Source: Legionella adelaidensis (GTDB lineage: Bacteria > Pseudomonadota > Gammaproteobacteria > Legionellales > Legionellaceae). Taken from it: 64,000 nt of DNA. The notes beneath the pieces were generated by a model. The model worked only from the letters and a program-made list of their open reading frames with translations. It was not told where the DNA came from and made no database searches. Below, in pieces: positions 1 through 8,594 of the stretch. A program made the position numbers and the translations under genes. How positions within the stretch are numbered: position 1 is the first letter of the stretch; every line of letters starts with the position of its first letter. The stretch lies in NCBI RefSeq assembly GCF_900637865.1, contig NZ_LR134421.1, positions 1 through 64,000 of the forward strand, given 5' to 3'.

Positions 1-221
1 TCTTGGCGATCCATGTATTGACCAATTTTACCGCCCAAGAAAGCACCTAATAAAGCGCCACCCGCAGCTGCAGCAACTTTACCAGAACCACTGCCAAATT
101 GACTGCCAAGAAGTCCCCCAACTACGCCACCGGTTACTGTACCTACACCTTCATTAGTGACCGGACCACATCCTGCTAAGAACAAAGAAGAAGATAGTGC
201 TACCACGGCTAATTTTTTCAT
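1..221 (-). CDS. Glycine-zipper lipoprotein, 3' end outside window
   Basis: This reading frame starts at ATG 221 and runs off the left edge of the window, giving 73 visible residues. The N-terminus is a lipoprotein signal peptide (MKKLAVVALSSSLFLAGC) with lipobox LAGC, so the mature protein should begin with a lipidated Cys18. The remainder is Gly/Ala-rich with GxxxG spacing (TGGVVGGLLGS, AAAAGGALLGAFLGG), as in the glycine-zipper 2TM family that includes the rickettsial 17-kDa surface antigen and SlyB-like proteins. An outer-membrane location is likely. AGGTGAACTAT lies just upstream as a possible ribosome binding site. The exact family cannot be settled from the fragment. Confidence 0.8.
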   Translation of the reverse strand, partial: MKKLAVVALSSSLFLAGCGPVTNEGVGTVTGGVVGGLLGSQFGSGSGKVAAAAGGALLGAFLGGKIGQYMDRQ

Positions 222-348
222 ATAGTTCACCTGTGTACGTTAAATAAAAAAACAAATTATTTTAGCATCAACTACACTGAGCGTAAATGTCATATATATT
301 GATGAGCGGAGGAATTAACTTTGGGGATGCAATATTAAGTTATCACTG

Positions 349-1422
349 TTACTTTCGTACGCGAGGAGTAAGTTGGCTAAGCAGCTCATAAGCAATGGTT
401 CCTGCTGATTCAGCAATGCTTTCTATGGGTGTATGCAACCCCCATAGCTCTACAGGATCGCCAACCTGGATATGTTGAGCATCTGTTAAATCGACCGTAA
501 GCACATCCATCGAAACCCGGCCTATTATGGGAACATAGGTATCATTTATCCAGATTTTAGTTCCCGGCTTAATATGCCGTGGGAAGCCATCCCCATAACC
601 TACCGGAATAATACCTACTATAGAAGGTTTGTCACTTTCCCACGTCCTTCCATATCCTATAGGAGAATGTGGGGGATATGGATTTATGGCTGTCACTTCA
701 GAAACCAGATGTAACACAGGTTTTAATCCGAGGTCTTTCCCCGTTTGGCCTGCAAATGGAGAAATTCCATATAGCATAATCCCTGGACGTACGACATCTG
801 CATGTGCTTCTGGTAAAGATAAAATGGCTGCCGAATTAGCAATACTTCTTGTTAACTTTACTTCGGGCACTTTCAGATTATTAAAGATTTCTAGTTGTTG
901 CTGATTCGCGCTATGGATAGGTTCGTCAGCACATGCCAAATGGGTCAAAATACCTAAATTATTGTCTACCCAGGCGCAATTTTGTAATGATTGAATAGCT
1001 TCATATACTTTTTCCGGTGGGAGCCCTAAACGGTGCATGCCAGTATCTACTTTAACCCAGATTTTAACCCGCTTTGGTAATCTCGTAGCAAGCAGCCATT
1101 CCAACTGCTGTACATGATGAATAACAATTTCAAAATTATGTTCGACCACCTCATTTAGTTCATCCGCACAAAAGATTCCCTGAAATAAAATACATTGCGC
1201 ACGGCTTCCTAACTTTCTCACCGCAAGCGCTTCTTCCAAACAAGCCACTCCTAGAAAGTCAACATTTTTCTCCAGCGTAGGTAAAATAGCAGGTAGTCCA
1301 CAGCCATAAGCATTCGCTTTTACCATGGCAATTATTTTTTTATGCTGAGCAATTTTTTTAATGCAGTCTATATTGTGTAATAAAGCTTGAGTATCAACAT
1401 GAACGTGGGTAGGCCGGGCCAC
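349..1422 (-). CDS. alr: Alanine racemase
   Basis: PLP-dependent racemase that makes D-alanine from L-alanine for peptidoglycan, in the cytoplasm. The 357-residue length is normal for the family. The PLP-lysine motif MVKANAYG puts the Schiff-base lysine at K35. The second catalytic tyrosine is Y257 in IGYGRTW, and the C-terminal domain carries VGYGDGFPR and GRVSMD motifs. The start is GTG: its G is the last base of the dnaB stop (TAGTG), and AAGGAG sits about 8 bases upstream. The gene is therefore translationally coupled to dnaB and is the last gene of the DUF2147-dnaB-alr operon. The dnaB-alr order is common in gammaproteobacteria. Confidence 0.97.
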   Translation of the reverse strand: MARPTHVHVDTQALLHNIDCIKKIAQHKKIIAMVKANAYGCGLPAILPTLEKNVDFLGVACLEEALAVRKLGSRAQCILFQGIFCADELNEVVEHNFEIVIHHVQQLEWLLATRLPKRVKIWVKVDTGMHRLGLPPEKVYEAIQSLQNCAWVDNNLGILTHLACADEPIHSANQQQLEIFNNLKVPEVKLTRSIANSAAILSLPEAHADVVRPGIMLYGISPFAGQTGKDLGLKPVLHLVSEVTAINPYPPHSPIGYGRTWESDKPSIVGIIPVGYGDGFPRHIKPGTKIWINDTYVPIIGRVSMDVLTVDLTDAQHIQVGDPVELWGLHTPIESIAESAGTIAYELLSQLTPRVRK

Positions 1423-2810
1423 TAATCTACTCCTTGATACCCTGTAAAAGCCAAATCTTCAAAACGGGTATATTTGCCTAAGAAAGCTACCCTGACTTTA
1501 CCAATAGGACCATTACGTTGTTTTGCAATAATAATCTCAGCTGTTCCTTTATCCGGACTATCTTCATTGTAGACTTCGTCCCGATAGATGAAACAAATAA
1601 GGTCGGCGTCCTGCTCAATCGCGCCTGACTCACGTAAATCAGACATAATCGGTCGTTTATCATGACGCTGCTCCAAGCTTCGATTAAGCTGAGAAAGTGC
1701 GATAACCGGAACCTCTAATTCTTTAGCTAAGGATTTAAGGCCACGAGAAATTTCTGAAATTTCCGCAGTGCGATTATCCGCTTTAAAGCCTGGAACTTTC
1801 ATTAACTGTAAGTAATCAACGAGGATTAACCCAAGCTTACCGTGTTCTTTCATCAATCTTCTTGCTCTGGCCCGTACTTCCGAGGGACTTAGTGCTGGTG
1901 TGTCGTCAATAAACAAAGAAGCTTCTGATAACATATGTACGGCGGAAGTTACTCTTGGCCAATCATCATCGTCTAATTTTCCTGTGCGAATTCGATGCTG
2001 ATCAATGCGTCCCAAAGAAGACATCATCCGCATAGCTAAAGAGTCGGCGGGCATTTCCATGGAGAATACTAAAACGGGTTTATTTGCTTTAATCGCAGCA
2101 TGTTCTGCCATATTCATGGCTAATGTAGTTTTTCCCATAGACGGCCTTCCCGCGATAATAATGAGATCTGCCGGCTGCAGCCCGGAAGTCATATTGTCGA
2201 GATCCGTAAGACCTGTGGCTAATCCTGTTATCGCATCGCCATTATGATAAAGCGCATCAATACGTTCTACGGCTTTGACTAATACTGATTTTATGGCTTC
2301 AGGGCCACCTTCCTTGGCAGTTTGTTCAGCAATAGCAAACACTTTGGTTTCAGCGCTATCTAATAATTCGCTAACATCTCGACCCTCTGGGTTATACCCC
2401 GAATCAGCAATGTCATTGGCGACAGCAATTAATTGGCGTTGTACCGATTTCTCTCGGACTATATCTGCATAAGCGACAATATTTGCCACGCTGGGCGTGT
2501 TGTTAGCTAATTCAAACAGATAAGCTTCGCTACCTGCTTCATCCAATTGATTGTTCGATTTAAGGGTATCTAATAGGGTAACTACATCAAAAGGCTGTTC
2601 TTTTTGAACGAGCGTTTGTATCGCTTTAAATAATACACGGTGCTCACTGCGATAAAAATCTGTTTCACAAAGCTTGGTACTGACTTTGTCCCAAGCTTCA
2701 TTGTCTAGCATCAATCCACCAATAATGGACTGTTCAGCTTCCAGGGAATGCGGTGGACGTTTTAAACTATCTACCGAAACGGATTTCTTTCTTTCTTTTA
2801 ACTCTAACAT
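1422..2810 (-). CDS. dnaB: Replicative DNA helicase DnaB
   Basis: Hexameric 5'-3' helicase that opens the replication fork and binds primase. The 462 residues are typical. The N-terminal DnaB domain (about 20-120, LEAEQSIIGGLM) is followed by a RecA-like ATPase domain with Walker A GRPSMGKTT at 221-229, a Walker B region LILVDYLQLM and the IALSQLNRSLEQR segment. It starts at ATG 2810, sharing one base with the stop codon of the upstream DUF2147 gene, and its stop overlaps the alr start. The operon is tightly coupled. No intein or truncation is seen. Confidence 0.98.
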   Translation of the reverse strand: MLELKERKKSVSVDSLKRPPHSLEAEQSIIGGLMLDNEAWDKVSTKLCETDFYRSEHRVLFKAIQTLVQKEQPFDVVTLLDTLKSNNQLDEAGSEAYLFELANNTPSVANIVAYADIVREKSVQRQLIAVANDIADSGYNPEGRDVSELLDSAETKVFAIAEQTAKEGGPEAIKSVLVKAVERIDALYHNGDAITGLATGLTDLDNMTSGLQPADLIIIAGRPSMGKTTLAMNMAEHAAIKANKPVLVFSMEMPADSLAMRMMSSLGRIDQHRIRTGKLDDDDWPRVTSAVHMLSEASLFIDDTPALSPSEVRARARRLMKEHGKLGLILVDYLQLMKVPGFKADNRTAEISEISRGLKSLAKELEVPVIALSQLNRSLEQRHDKRPIMSDLRESGAIEQDADLICFIYRDEVYNEDSPDKGTAEIIIAKQRNGPIGKVRVAFLGKYTRFEDLAFTGYQGVD

Positions 2811-3259
2811 TAAGCTTTCTTGTTATCTTGTATACGTTCCCAAACTTGGGTTCTACCTAACATGGAAAAGCCCACATAACCGCGTATATAAAGTTTGTCG
2901 TTACGGACTTTCAATTTTACGCGATAAATTTTTCCAGTTTTTGCATCTAGAATTCTACCGCCACTCCATACACCATGGCCATTATCTGAACATCCCCATA
3001 AAAATTGCAGCCCTTGAATGGGTTTATCTTTAAAAGGATCGGGGCACTTGGAACAGAGCCCTGTATCTCCCGGTTGTTGGAATACACGAACGATTTGGCC
3101 AACTAAATTTCCTTTAACAATATCTAACCGGACTTCAGCTCTTTTTTTCCCTGTTTTATCATCTGTGGTAAGCCAGTTGCCTACAGGAGAGCTAGCCAAT
3201 GCAACTGGAAAATAGAATAAGGCCAAAACAATGGCAAGTACGTATCTCAATTGTTTCAT
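2810..3259 (-). CDS. DUF2147 family secreted protein
   Basis: Exported protein of about 149 residues with a signal peptide (MKQLRYVLAIVLALFYFPVALAS) and a DUF2147 core: an SPVGNWLTTDD start, a CSKCPDPFKDKPIQGL segment and an FSMLGRTQVWERI ending. The family's function is unknown; members are periplasmic. A longer frame begins at 3289, but ATG 3259 is preferred because AGGAG lies 8 bases before it and the signal peptide begins there. It is the first gene of the operon with dnaB and alr; its TAA stop and the dnaB ATG share a base. Coupling to a replication gene looks like transcriptional convenience and does not indicate a shared function. Confidence 0.8.
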   Translation of the reverse strand: MKQLRYVLAIVLALFYFPVALASSPVGNWLTTDDKTGKKRAEVRLDIVKGNLVGQIVRVFQQPGDTGLCSKCPDPFKDKPIQGLQFLWGCSDNGHGVWSGGRILDAKTGKIYRVKLKVRNDKLYIRGYVGFSMLGRTQVWERIQDNKKA

Positions 3260-3327
3260 CTGTATTCTCCTAAAAAAATCCATGTCCACAGAATATGCGA
3301 ATGAATAGTGCTTTGCAACGGCAAATA

Positions 3328-5511
3328 TTAACTCAATGGTTTAAAAAAGTGAGCAATATCCTCTTCAGTCAAAATGAGATTACCACTCTTTTGCATAGAA
3401 AGAACCCCTTCTATTAACATCTTTTTCTTATTTTGTAATTTCAATATGGCTTCTTCTACCGTACCTGAGGTAACTAACTTATAGACAAATACCGGATTTT
3501 GTTGCCCAATCCGGTGGGTTCTATCTGTCGCTTGTCCCTCTATTGCCGGATTCCACCAGGGATCATAATGAATGACAGTGTCTGCGCGAGTAAGATTTAA
3601 TCCGACGCCACCTGCTTTTAGACTTATCAGGAACAGGGAGTAATTCCCTTTTTGGAATTCATCAATAAGCGGTTGACGATTTGTAGTGCTTCCGGTCAAT
3701 TTTAAATAATTATATTTTCGGCTTTGTATTGCCTCTTCGATCAGGGTCAGCATAGACGTAAATTGAGAAAAAATAAGCACTTTTCTCCCCTCGGCAATTA
3801 AATTATCTAATAACTCCATTAAAGCTTCTAATTTTGCTGACTCCCCATAGGCCATTTCCGCCTCGGGTATTTTTAGTAATCGCGGATCGCAGCATACTTG
3901 GCGCAATTTTAATAAAGCATCCAAAATTAGAATATGACTCCGGTTAATCCCTTGTTGCATAATAGCTTCCCTGACTTTCTTTTCCATAGTCAGGCGAATG
4001 GCTTCATATAAGTCTCTTTGTTTGCCTTGTAGCTCTATGGATAAAGTAGTTTCCGTTTTTAAAGGCAATTCTTTAGCTACCTGATTTTTGGTTCGTCTTA
4101 GTAGAAAAGGTTGAATTCTTTGCACCAACTGTATTTTTCTCTCCTCATCTCCTTCTTTTTCAATAGGATTACGGAAATATTTTTTAAATTGTTTAGGCGT
4201 ACCCAAAAATCCAGGCATTAAAAAATGAAATAATGACCATAATTCACCTAAATGATTTTCCATTGGAGTACCAGTAAGACATAGGCGGTAATCGCTTTTA
4301 AGTTGATGAACTATTTGTGTAGTTTTAGCCCGCGCATTTTTGATAGCTTGGGCCTCATCAAGAATTAAATAATAAAAGTGATACTTTAAAAATCGAGTTT
4401 TATCCCGTTGAACTAAACCATAAGTTGAAATAATAATATCGTAACCATCAAACGTATCTTGGTGTCTTTCCGAACCATGGTAAATCAATACCTTCAATTG
4501 AGGGCAAAATGTGCGGCTTTCATTCTCCCAATTTCTCACGACACTAGTTGGTGCAATAATCAATGTGGCTTTTTGAGGACGATTGGCTTCTTTTTCATAT
4601 TGCAGCAACGCTAACGTTTGGACAGTTTTACCCAGTCCCATATCATCTGCTAATACTCCACCAAACTCATAGCTTCGCAAACCTGAAAGCCAATTAAGAC
4701 CTTGTTGTTGATAATCTCTTAAAGTGGCCTTTAAATTTTGAGGAGGAGTAATGTCGGGCAAGGAATTTAAAGTCGTAAGAGCATGCAGCTTTTTTCTAAT
4801 TTCTTCCGTTCCCTGCCAACGCGCTTTTGCAGCTGCCATTGCTTGTTCGGCTTCTAATAATAATAAAAGTTGATTTTTTCGCACGTCCAGGGTGGGTGTT
4901 TTTTCACTTAAACCATACTTAAATAGAAAGCGGAGTAAAGGTTTTAAGCGTTTTAAAGTTATTTTTAATACTTTGCCTTCGCCAATGGGAAGTTTAAGCA
5001 ATAAATTTTCGGAGAGAGATTCTAAGGTTTCTTCATCCCAGCGTGCGATTAATTCTGAAATTAAAGGCACAATATTAGTGGTCTTGTTATTAATTAAAAT
5101 GCCTAATTGATAACTAAAAAAGTCATTCGAGGACTCGTTGAGCTCAGAATACCATTCCACATCTTCTGCATCGATTTGTTCTTCCTGCACGCTATAATAA
5201 GCTGGTATCTCCCGTGAGGGCTGAACTTCCTTTGGCCCGGAGCCATGCGTCTTTAAAGCTAGCAAAGACGCCGCTATGTGTTTGCAATTAATACGCTGTG
5301 GGCAAGTACAATTTCCTGACTGCTCAGGCCAATGTTTTAAATCGAGGTGGACGGTGTAAATATGATTAGCACTTCCTTTTACTTGCGCTTTTAATAATCC
5401 CTCACTTAAACGAAGATTTAATACATGACCCATTTTTTCGTACTCTTCACCCCGTCGTAAAATCGGAGGGGGAAAAACTTGAGACATACGCGCAAGAGCT
5501 GCTTTCCACAT
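3328..5511 (-). CDS. SWIM zinc-finger SNF2-family helicase/ATPase
   Basis: 727-residue DEAD-like ATPase. A SWIM zinc-binding motif lies at the N-terminus (C68, C70, C76, H78 in NCTCPQRINCKH). The SNF2 motor follows: DDMGLGKTVQT (Walker A), TSVVRNWENE, the DEAQ box (LILDEAQAIKNA), LCLTGTPMENHLGELWS, and the helicase-C motifs LKAGGVGLNL and TDRTHRIGQ. Such proteins are ATP-dependent DNA translocases; in bacteria the cellular role is mostly unknown, with transcription recycling and repair proposed. It is shorter than many bacterial SWIM-SNF2 proteins (often about 1000 residues) because the stretch between SWIM and motor is brief. It is monocistronic, with a hairpin upstream at 5632-5659. An inner Met9 could also be the start. 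Confidence 0.9.
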   Translation of the reverse strand: MWKAALARMSQVFPPPILRRGEEYEKMGHVLNLRLSEGLLKAQVKGSANHIYTVHLDLKHWPEQSGNCTCPQRINCKHIAASLLALKTHGSGPKEVQPSREIPAYYSVQEEQIDAEDVEWYSELNESSNDFFSYQLGILINNKTTNIVPLISELIARWDEETLESLSENLLLKLPIGEGKVLKITLKRLKPLLRFLFKYGLSEKTPTLDVRKNQLLLLLEAEQAMAAAKARWQGTEEIRKKLHALTTLNSLPDITPPQNLKATLRDYQQQGLNWLSGLRSYEFGGVLADDMGLGKTVQTLALLQYEKEANRPQKATLIIAPTSVVRNWENESRTFCPQLKVLIYHGSERHQDTFDGYDIIISTYGLVQRDKTRFLKYHFYYLILDEAQAIKNARAKTTQIVHQLKSDYRLCLTGTPMENHLGELWSLFHFLMPGFLGTPKQFKKYFRNPIEKEGDEERKIQLVQRIQPFLLRRTKNQVAKELPLKTETTLSIELQGKQRDLYEAIRLTMEKKVREAIMQQGINRSHILILDALLKLRQVCCDPRLLKIPEAEMAYGESAKLEALMELLDNLIAEGRKVLIFSQFTSMLTLIEEAIQSRKYNYLKLTGSTTNRQPLIDEFQKGNYSLFLISLKAGGVGLNLTRADTVIHYDPWWNPAIEGQATDRTHRIGQQNPVFVYKLVTSGTVEEAILKLQNKKKMLIEGVLSMQKSGNLILTEEDIAHFFKPLS

Positions 5512-5631
5512 AATTAACCAATGCAGGAATTTTTACAAAAGATCCATTTTACCTAAAAAAAAGAAAGAAGTCTCACCGAATTGCTGTTGAGAGGGTAAAT
5601 CAAATTTCGTTTCACTCCTGATAATAAATCT

Positions 5632-5659
5632 CTAATCCCTCACGGTTGTGAGGGATTAG
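5632..5659. terminator. Perfect 12-bp stem-loop between two minus-strand genes
   Basis: CTAATCCCTCAC and its exact reverse complement enclose a GGTT loop. It lies 63 bases past the stop of the small secreted-protein gene and about 120 bases before the SNF2 gene, so it probably ends the former transcript. No strong T-run follows on the minus strand, so factor-independent termination is only a suggestion; it could also be an mRNA-stabilising hairpin. Confidence 0.4.
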
Positions 5660-5722
5660 GAGTTTGAGTTTGGTGCGGTACATAGTAAGCGGAATTTTAT
5701 GATGCGAAAATTTTTAAATTAT

Positions 5723-6076
5723 TTATGCACAAATCGCTTGAACAGGTTCGTCACCTAAATTGATTAAATTTACTTTTGTACCTGGTTCTGCACTAACTGA
5801 AATACTGTCGTTTGCTTTAACAGTGACCGAAGTACCTTGCCCTGTAGTTAAATTCTTGCCATTTACTGAACCTTTATTTTTCAAAATACTAACACGTATT
5901 TTATTTTTGTTATCGTTCTTTGTTTGGATGCTGCAAGTGGCATTTAATGTCCAAAGGTAATTATTGGTCAGTTGTTTGGATTCTTTAGGACTTAGTTTAA
6001 TCACTTTACCGGCGAAAGCTTGCGTTGCAAAAAATCCAAATGAAGTAATAATTAAAATCTGAAAAAACTTAACCAT
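5723..6076 (-). CDS. Small secreted protein of unknown function
   Basis: 117 residues with a clear Sec signal peptide (MVKFFQILIITSFGFFATQAFA, cleavage before GKVIK). The mature part is basic and polar, rich in Lys, Asn and Thr, with two cysteines (CSIQ and the penultimate C) that could form a disulfide in the periplasm. The alternating strand pattern (IRVSILKNKGSVNG, GTSVTVKANDSISVSAEPGTKVNLINLG) suggests a small beta-sandwich. GAGGATAA precedes the ATG. It stands alone between hairpins and the mpg gene. I do not recognise the family. Confidence 0.7.
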   Translation of the reverse strand: MVKFFQILIITSFGFFATQAFAGKVIKLSPKESKQLTNNYLWTLNATCSIQTKNDNKNKIRVSILKNKGSVNGKNLTTGQGTSVTVKANDSISVSAEPGTKVNLINLGDEPVQAICA

Positions 6077-6243
6077 TTCTTATCCTCTTTAGTAAAAGAT
6101 TATTTAAATCGTATCAGGGAGATGAATAATTCAGAGCTGTATTTGATACAAACATTGTATTTTTTATAATTTGCACAAATTATATACAGTTAAGCTTAAG
6201 ACAGTATTAATCAGTAGTCAAGTTTTGATCAATTTGTTCTAAG

Positions 6244-6311
6244 ATGTAGGTTGGCGCTGAATGCCCAACAAACGATCTTACAAAGAGGTGTTGGGGCTTC
6301 GACGCCTTACA
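6244..6311. repeat. REP-like palindromic element containing ATGTAGGTTGGCGCTG
   Basis: Two complementary-ended hairpin segments lie back to back: ATGTAGGTTGGCGCTG...CCCAACA, then GTTGGGGCTTCGACGCCTTACAT. The outer TGTAGG/CCTTACA ends are nearly inverted. The core ATGTAG(G)TTGG(C/T)GC recurs at 13586-13600, 36662-36690 and 40533-40546, so this is a dispersed repeat. It lies in the gap before mpg. Confidence 0.6.
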
Positions 6312-6330
6312 TAAGCGGTATGTCAAGCCA

Positions 6331-6891
6331 TCATTTTTTAGAAACATACATATTATCTTTTATATAAAAGCGCAACGGCTTATCTTTCCATTCTTTGGCA
6401 TAATCCACCCCGATGCGTGGACGTTCTTCAATTGATATAGGAGTAAAGTCAGAATCCTGCATAATGTAAAAGGTATCACTTAATAAATCATGTCCATTAA
6501 GCGTTTTGGTAATACTCATAGCATTACATAAAAGCCCCGGTCCTTTGGTTTTGCCATGAATATTCAAAACGGGTTCTAAAGCGCGTAGTAAAACTGCGGA
6601 GCCATGGCCTTCTTTTTCAGTTACGGCATTTAGACAATAATACATGCCATAAATTAAATATACATACGCATGTCCGGGCGGACCAAACATCACTTCCGTG
6701 CGGGGTGTTCTTCCTTTAGAAGTATGTGCCGCCAAATCATGAGGGCCTAAATAAGCTTCCACTTCTACAATTTTACCTACTCGTTTTTCCCCATTGACGT
6801 GGTGTACCAATAATTTACCCAGTAAATCTTTTGCCACTTCAATCGTGTTTCTATCATAAAAATCGCGTGGCAATTTTTTTTCGTTAATCAT
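6331..6891 (-). CDS. mpg: 3-methyladenine DNA glycosylase (AAG/Mpg family)
   Basis: Monofunctional base-excision repair glycosylase that removes alkylated purines and hypoxanthine. The 186-residue protein has the complete AAG fold signature: the catalytic Glu45 and intercalating Tyr47 in IVEVEAYLGP, His56 in DLAAHT, then FGPPGHAYVYLIYGMYYCLN and TKGPGLLC. Those positions match E125, Y127 and H136 of human AAG. It starts at ATG 6891 with GCAGG 8 bases upstream. It is divergent from flgM, and the shared 75-bp gap holds the flgM promoter. Monocistronic. Confidence 0.95.
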   Translation of the reverse strand: MINEKKLPRDFYDRNTIEVAKDLLGKLLVHHVNGEKRVGKIVEVEAYLGPHDLAAHTSKGRTPRTEVMFGPPGHAYVYLIYGMYYCLNAVTEKEGHGSAVLLRALEPVLNIHGKTKGPGLLCNAMSITKTLNGHDLLSDTFYIMQDSDFTPISIEERPRIGVDYAKEWKDKPLRFYIKDNMYVSKK

Positions 6892-6912
6892 AAAAAAACC
6901 TGCAAATAATAC

Positions 6913-6939
6913 TAAAGTTTATTTTTTTTCTGCCGACAC
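6913..6939 (+). promoter_or_regulatory. Sigma-28 (FliA) promoter for flgM
   Basis: TAAAGTTT at 6913-6920, an 11-base spacer, then GCCGACAC at 6932-6939. The flagellar sigma-28 consensus is TAAAGTTT-N11-GCCGATAA, so the -35 and the spacer are exact and the -10 matches at six of eight positions. A transcript would start near 6946, about 20 bases before the ATG of the FlgM-like gene. Confidence 0.88.
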
Positions 6940-6966
6940 ATCGTTGGATAACCCACGGAGAGACTC

Positions 6967-7230
6967 ATGGCCAATGCAAAAAATAAAACGAACCAATTAT
7001 CTTCTCAACTCATTGCTTCACTTTCTTTTGAAGACTCCAATAAGCAGTTACAAGCGCTTAAGGAAATGATTTTTAACGAACCTCTTATTAATGACAGTAA
7101 AATTCAATTCATTAAAGAAGAATTGGCTACTGATCGCTATGAGGTTAATAGTTATAGAATAGCAGTTCGATTAATGGAAGATATTCAAACAATTAAAAAT
7201 AGAACTCCTGCTGAAGAAGAAGAGGCTTAA
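6967..7230 (+). CDS. flgM: Anti-sigma-28 factor FlgM
   Basis: 87-residue protein whose second half fits the FlgM core: INDSKIQFIKEELATDRYEVNSYRIAVRLMED, written here only as a motif series (INDSKI, IKEEL, YEVNSYRIA, RLMED), corresponds to the family pattern vd..kv..ik..i..G.Y.vd...iA..l. FlgM binds FliA and blocks late flagellar genes until it is exported through the hook-basal body. The N-terminus is polar and probably disordered, as expected of FlgM. GGAGAGA precedes the ATG. A sigma-28 promoter 27 bases upstream supports the call. It is orphaned: no flgN, flgA or other flagellar gene is adjacent. Confidence 0.85.
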   Translation: MANAKNKTNQLSSQLIASLSFEDSNKQLQALKEMIFNEPLINDSKIQFIKEELATDRYEVNSYRIAVRLMEDIQTIKNRTPAEEEEA

Positions 7231-7276
7231 AGGGAGAAAAGCAGCTGAGCAGTTTCAATTGCTTTTCTCAATTAAA

Positions 7277-8017
7277 TTAGCGGGGTTGCATGCGCAGTGC
7301 GCCGTCAAGGCGTATGACTTCCCCATTTATCAGACTATTTTCAATAAGATGAAGTGCAAGGTTTGCATATTCAGAAGGTTTACCAAAACGTTTAGGAAAA
7401 GGAACGGAAGAAGCCAAGCTTTTTTGTACCTCTTCCGGCATGTTTAATAATAAAGGAGTAGCTATGAGGCCGGGGGCGATGGTATTGACCCGAATTCCAA
7501 ATTGCGCTAACTCTCGGGCAGCGGGTAATGTCATAGCTACTACCCCCCCTTTGGAAGCGCTATAAGCCACTTGCCCTATTTGTCCTTCATAAGCGGCAAT
7601 CGAAGCGGTATTTATAATAATCCCGCGTTCCCCTGACTCCCCAACAGGAGATAAAGTTGACATAGCGTGAGCAAGTACGCGCATAACATTAAATGTCCCT
7701 ATCAAATTGATGTCTATTACCTGCTTAAAAGCATCAAAAGTCATAGGCCCTTCTTTTCCTACCAAGCGCTTAGCCGGGGCAATACCTGCACAATTTACAT
7801 TAATTCTTGGTACACCCAGGCGATCAATAGTCTTTTTTAAAGCCGATTCCACAGAATCCGCTGAGCTAACATCACATTCTATATACTCTGCTTCCGAGGT
7901 TGGTTGTTTATCCCAGACAATTACTTTTAAACCGCGTTTTGAAAATTCTTCAGTACAAGCTTTACCTATTCCTGAAGCCCCTCCTGTGATGACTGCAATT
8001 TGATTATCTAAATGCAT
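7277..8017 (-). CDS. SDR-family 3-hydroxyacyl-CoA dehydrogenase (type 2-like)
   Basis: NAD-dependent short-chain dehydrogenase of 246 residues. The cofactor motif is TGGASGIG near the N-terminus, CAGIA replaces the usual NAG loop, and the active site is YSASKGG after the catalytic Ser in NTASIAAYEGQ. The overall pattern (N-terminus LDNQIAVITGGASGIG, GIIINTASIAAYEGQIGQ, GLIATPLL) resembles HSD17B10-like 3-hydroxyacyl-CoA dehydrogenases, which oxidise 3-hydroxyacyl-CoA in fatty-acid or branched-chain amino-acid breakdown; exact substrate is inferred. GAGGGA precedes the ATG. It is 13 bases downstream of the isochorismatase-like gene and probably co-transcribed with it. Confidence 0.88.
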   Translation of the reverse strand: MHLDNQIAVITGGASGIGKACTEEFSKRGLKVIVWDKQPTSEAEYIECDVSSADSVESALKKTIDRLGVPRINVNCAGIAPAKRLVGKEGPMTFDAFKQVIDINLIGTFNVMRVLAHAMSTLSPVGESGERGIIINTASIAAYEGQIGQVAYSASKGGVVAMTLPAARELAQFGIRVNTIAPGLIATPLLLNMPEEVQKSLASSVPFPKRFGKPSEYANLALHLIENSLINGEVIRLDGALRMQPR

Positions 8018-8030
8018 ACAATCCCTCGTT

Positions 8031-8573
8031 TTAACGTAAAAAGTTTTTACTTAATTCCTTAAATTCTGGACTACCTGCTTTGCGTAACCATTCAAAAAAG
8101 ACCATTTCCGCAGTAATTAATTCTATTCCATGCGCCTTCATTCTCTTTAAGCCATACCGGTGATCGAGCTCATTTCTACTGCTGACGGCATCCACCACGA
8201 CAAAAACGTTTAAACCTGCCGCTTGCATGTCAAGGGCAGTTTGCATCACGCATACATGCGTTTCAATACCTGCAATAATAACCTGATTGCGATCCACTCC
8301 CTGCCAGAATTCATTAAAGTGAGGATCTTGATAGCTTGAAAAATGCACTTTGGTTAAACATTTTTGCGGTAAGAATTCGCGTAGAGGTTCTATGGTACCT
8401 CCTAAACCGGAAGGATATTGTTCACTCACTTGGATGGGTACTTCTAGTCGTTTAGCCAAGCGTAATAACCATTGGCATCGTGCTATTACGCCTTCTGAAT
8501 TAAGGACGTAAGGCGTTAGCTTCTCTTGGACGTCAATTAAAAATAAACACGAGCGATCCTTCTCTAATAACAT
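8031..8573 (-). CDS. Isochorismatase-family cysteine hydrolase
   Basis: 180-residue alpha/beta hydrolase of the isochorismatase-like superfamily. The catalytic triad is visible: D14 (FLIDVQEKL), K75 (TKVHFSS) and C108 (AGIETHVCV), with the cis-peptide region before it. The ETHVC signature and short length match the YcaC-like/nicotinamidase-like branch and not true isochorismatases of siderophore synthesis; no siderophore genes are nearby. The physiological substrate is unknown. AGAGGGA precedes the ATG. It lies between the rlmI-like gene (21-base gap) and the SDR gene, on the same strand, so a three-gene transcript is plausible. Confidence 0.88.
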   Translation of the reverse strand: MLLEKDRSCLFLIDVQEKLTPYVLNSEGVIARCQWLLRLAKRLEVPIQVSEQYPSGLGGTIEPLREFLPQKCLTKVHFSSYQDPHFNEFWQGVDRNQVIIAGIETHVCVMQTALDMQAAGLNVFVVVDAVSSRNELDHRYGLKRMKAHGIELITAEMVFFEWLRKAGSPEFKELSKNFLR

Positions 8574-8594
8574 ATATCCCTCTTATAGTTAAGC

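Noticed and set aside
629-904. Plus-strand ORF inside alr
   Set aside because: It overlaps a gene with full catalytic motifs, has no ribosome binding site, and its product matches nothing.
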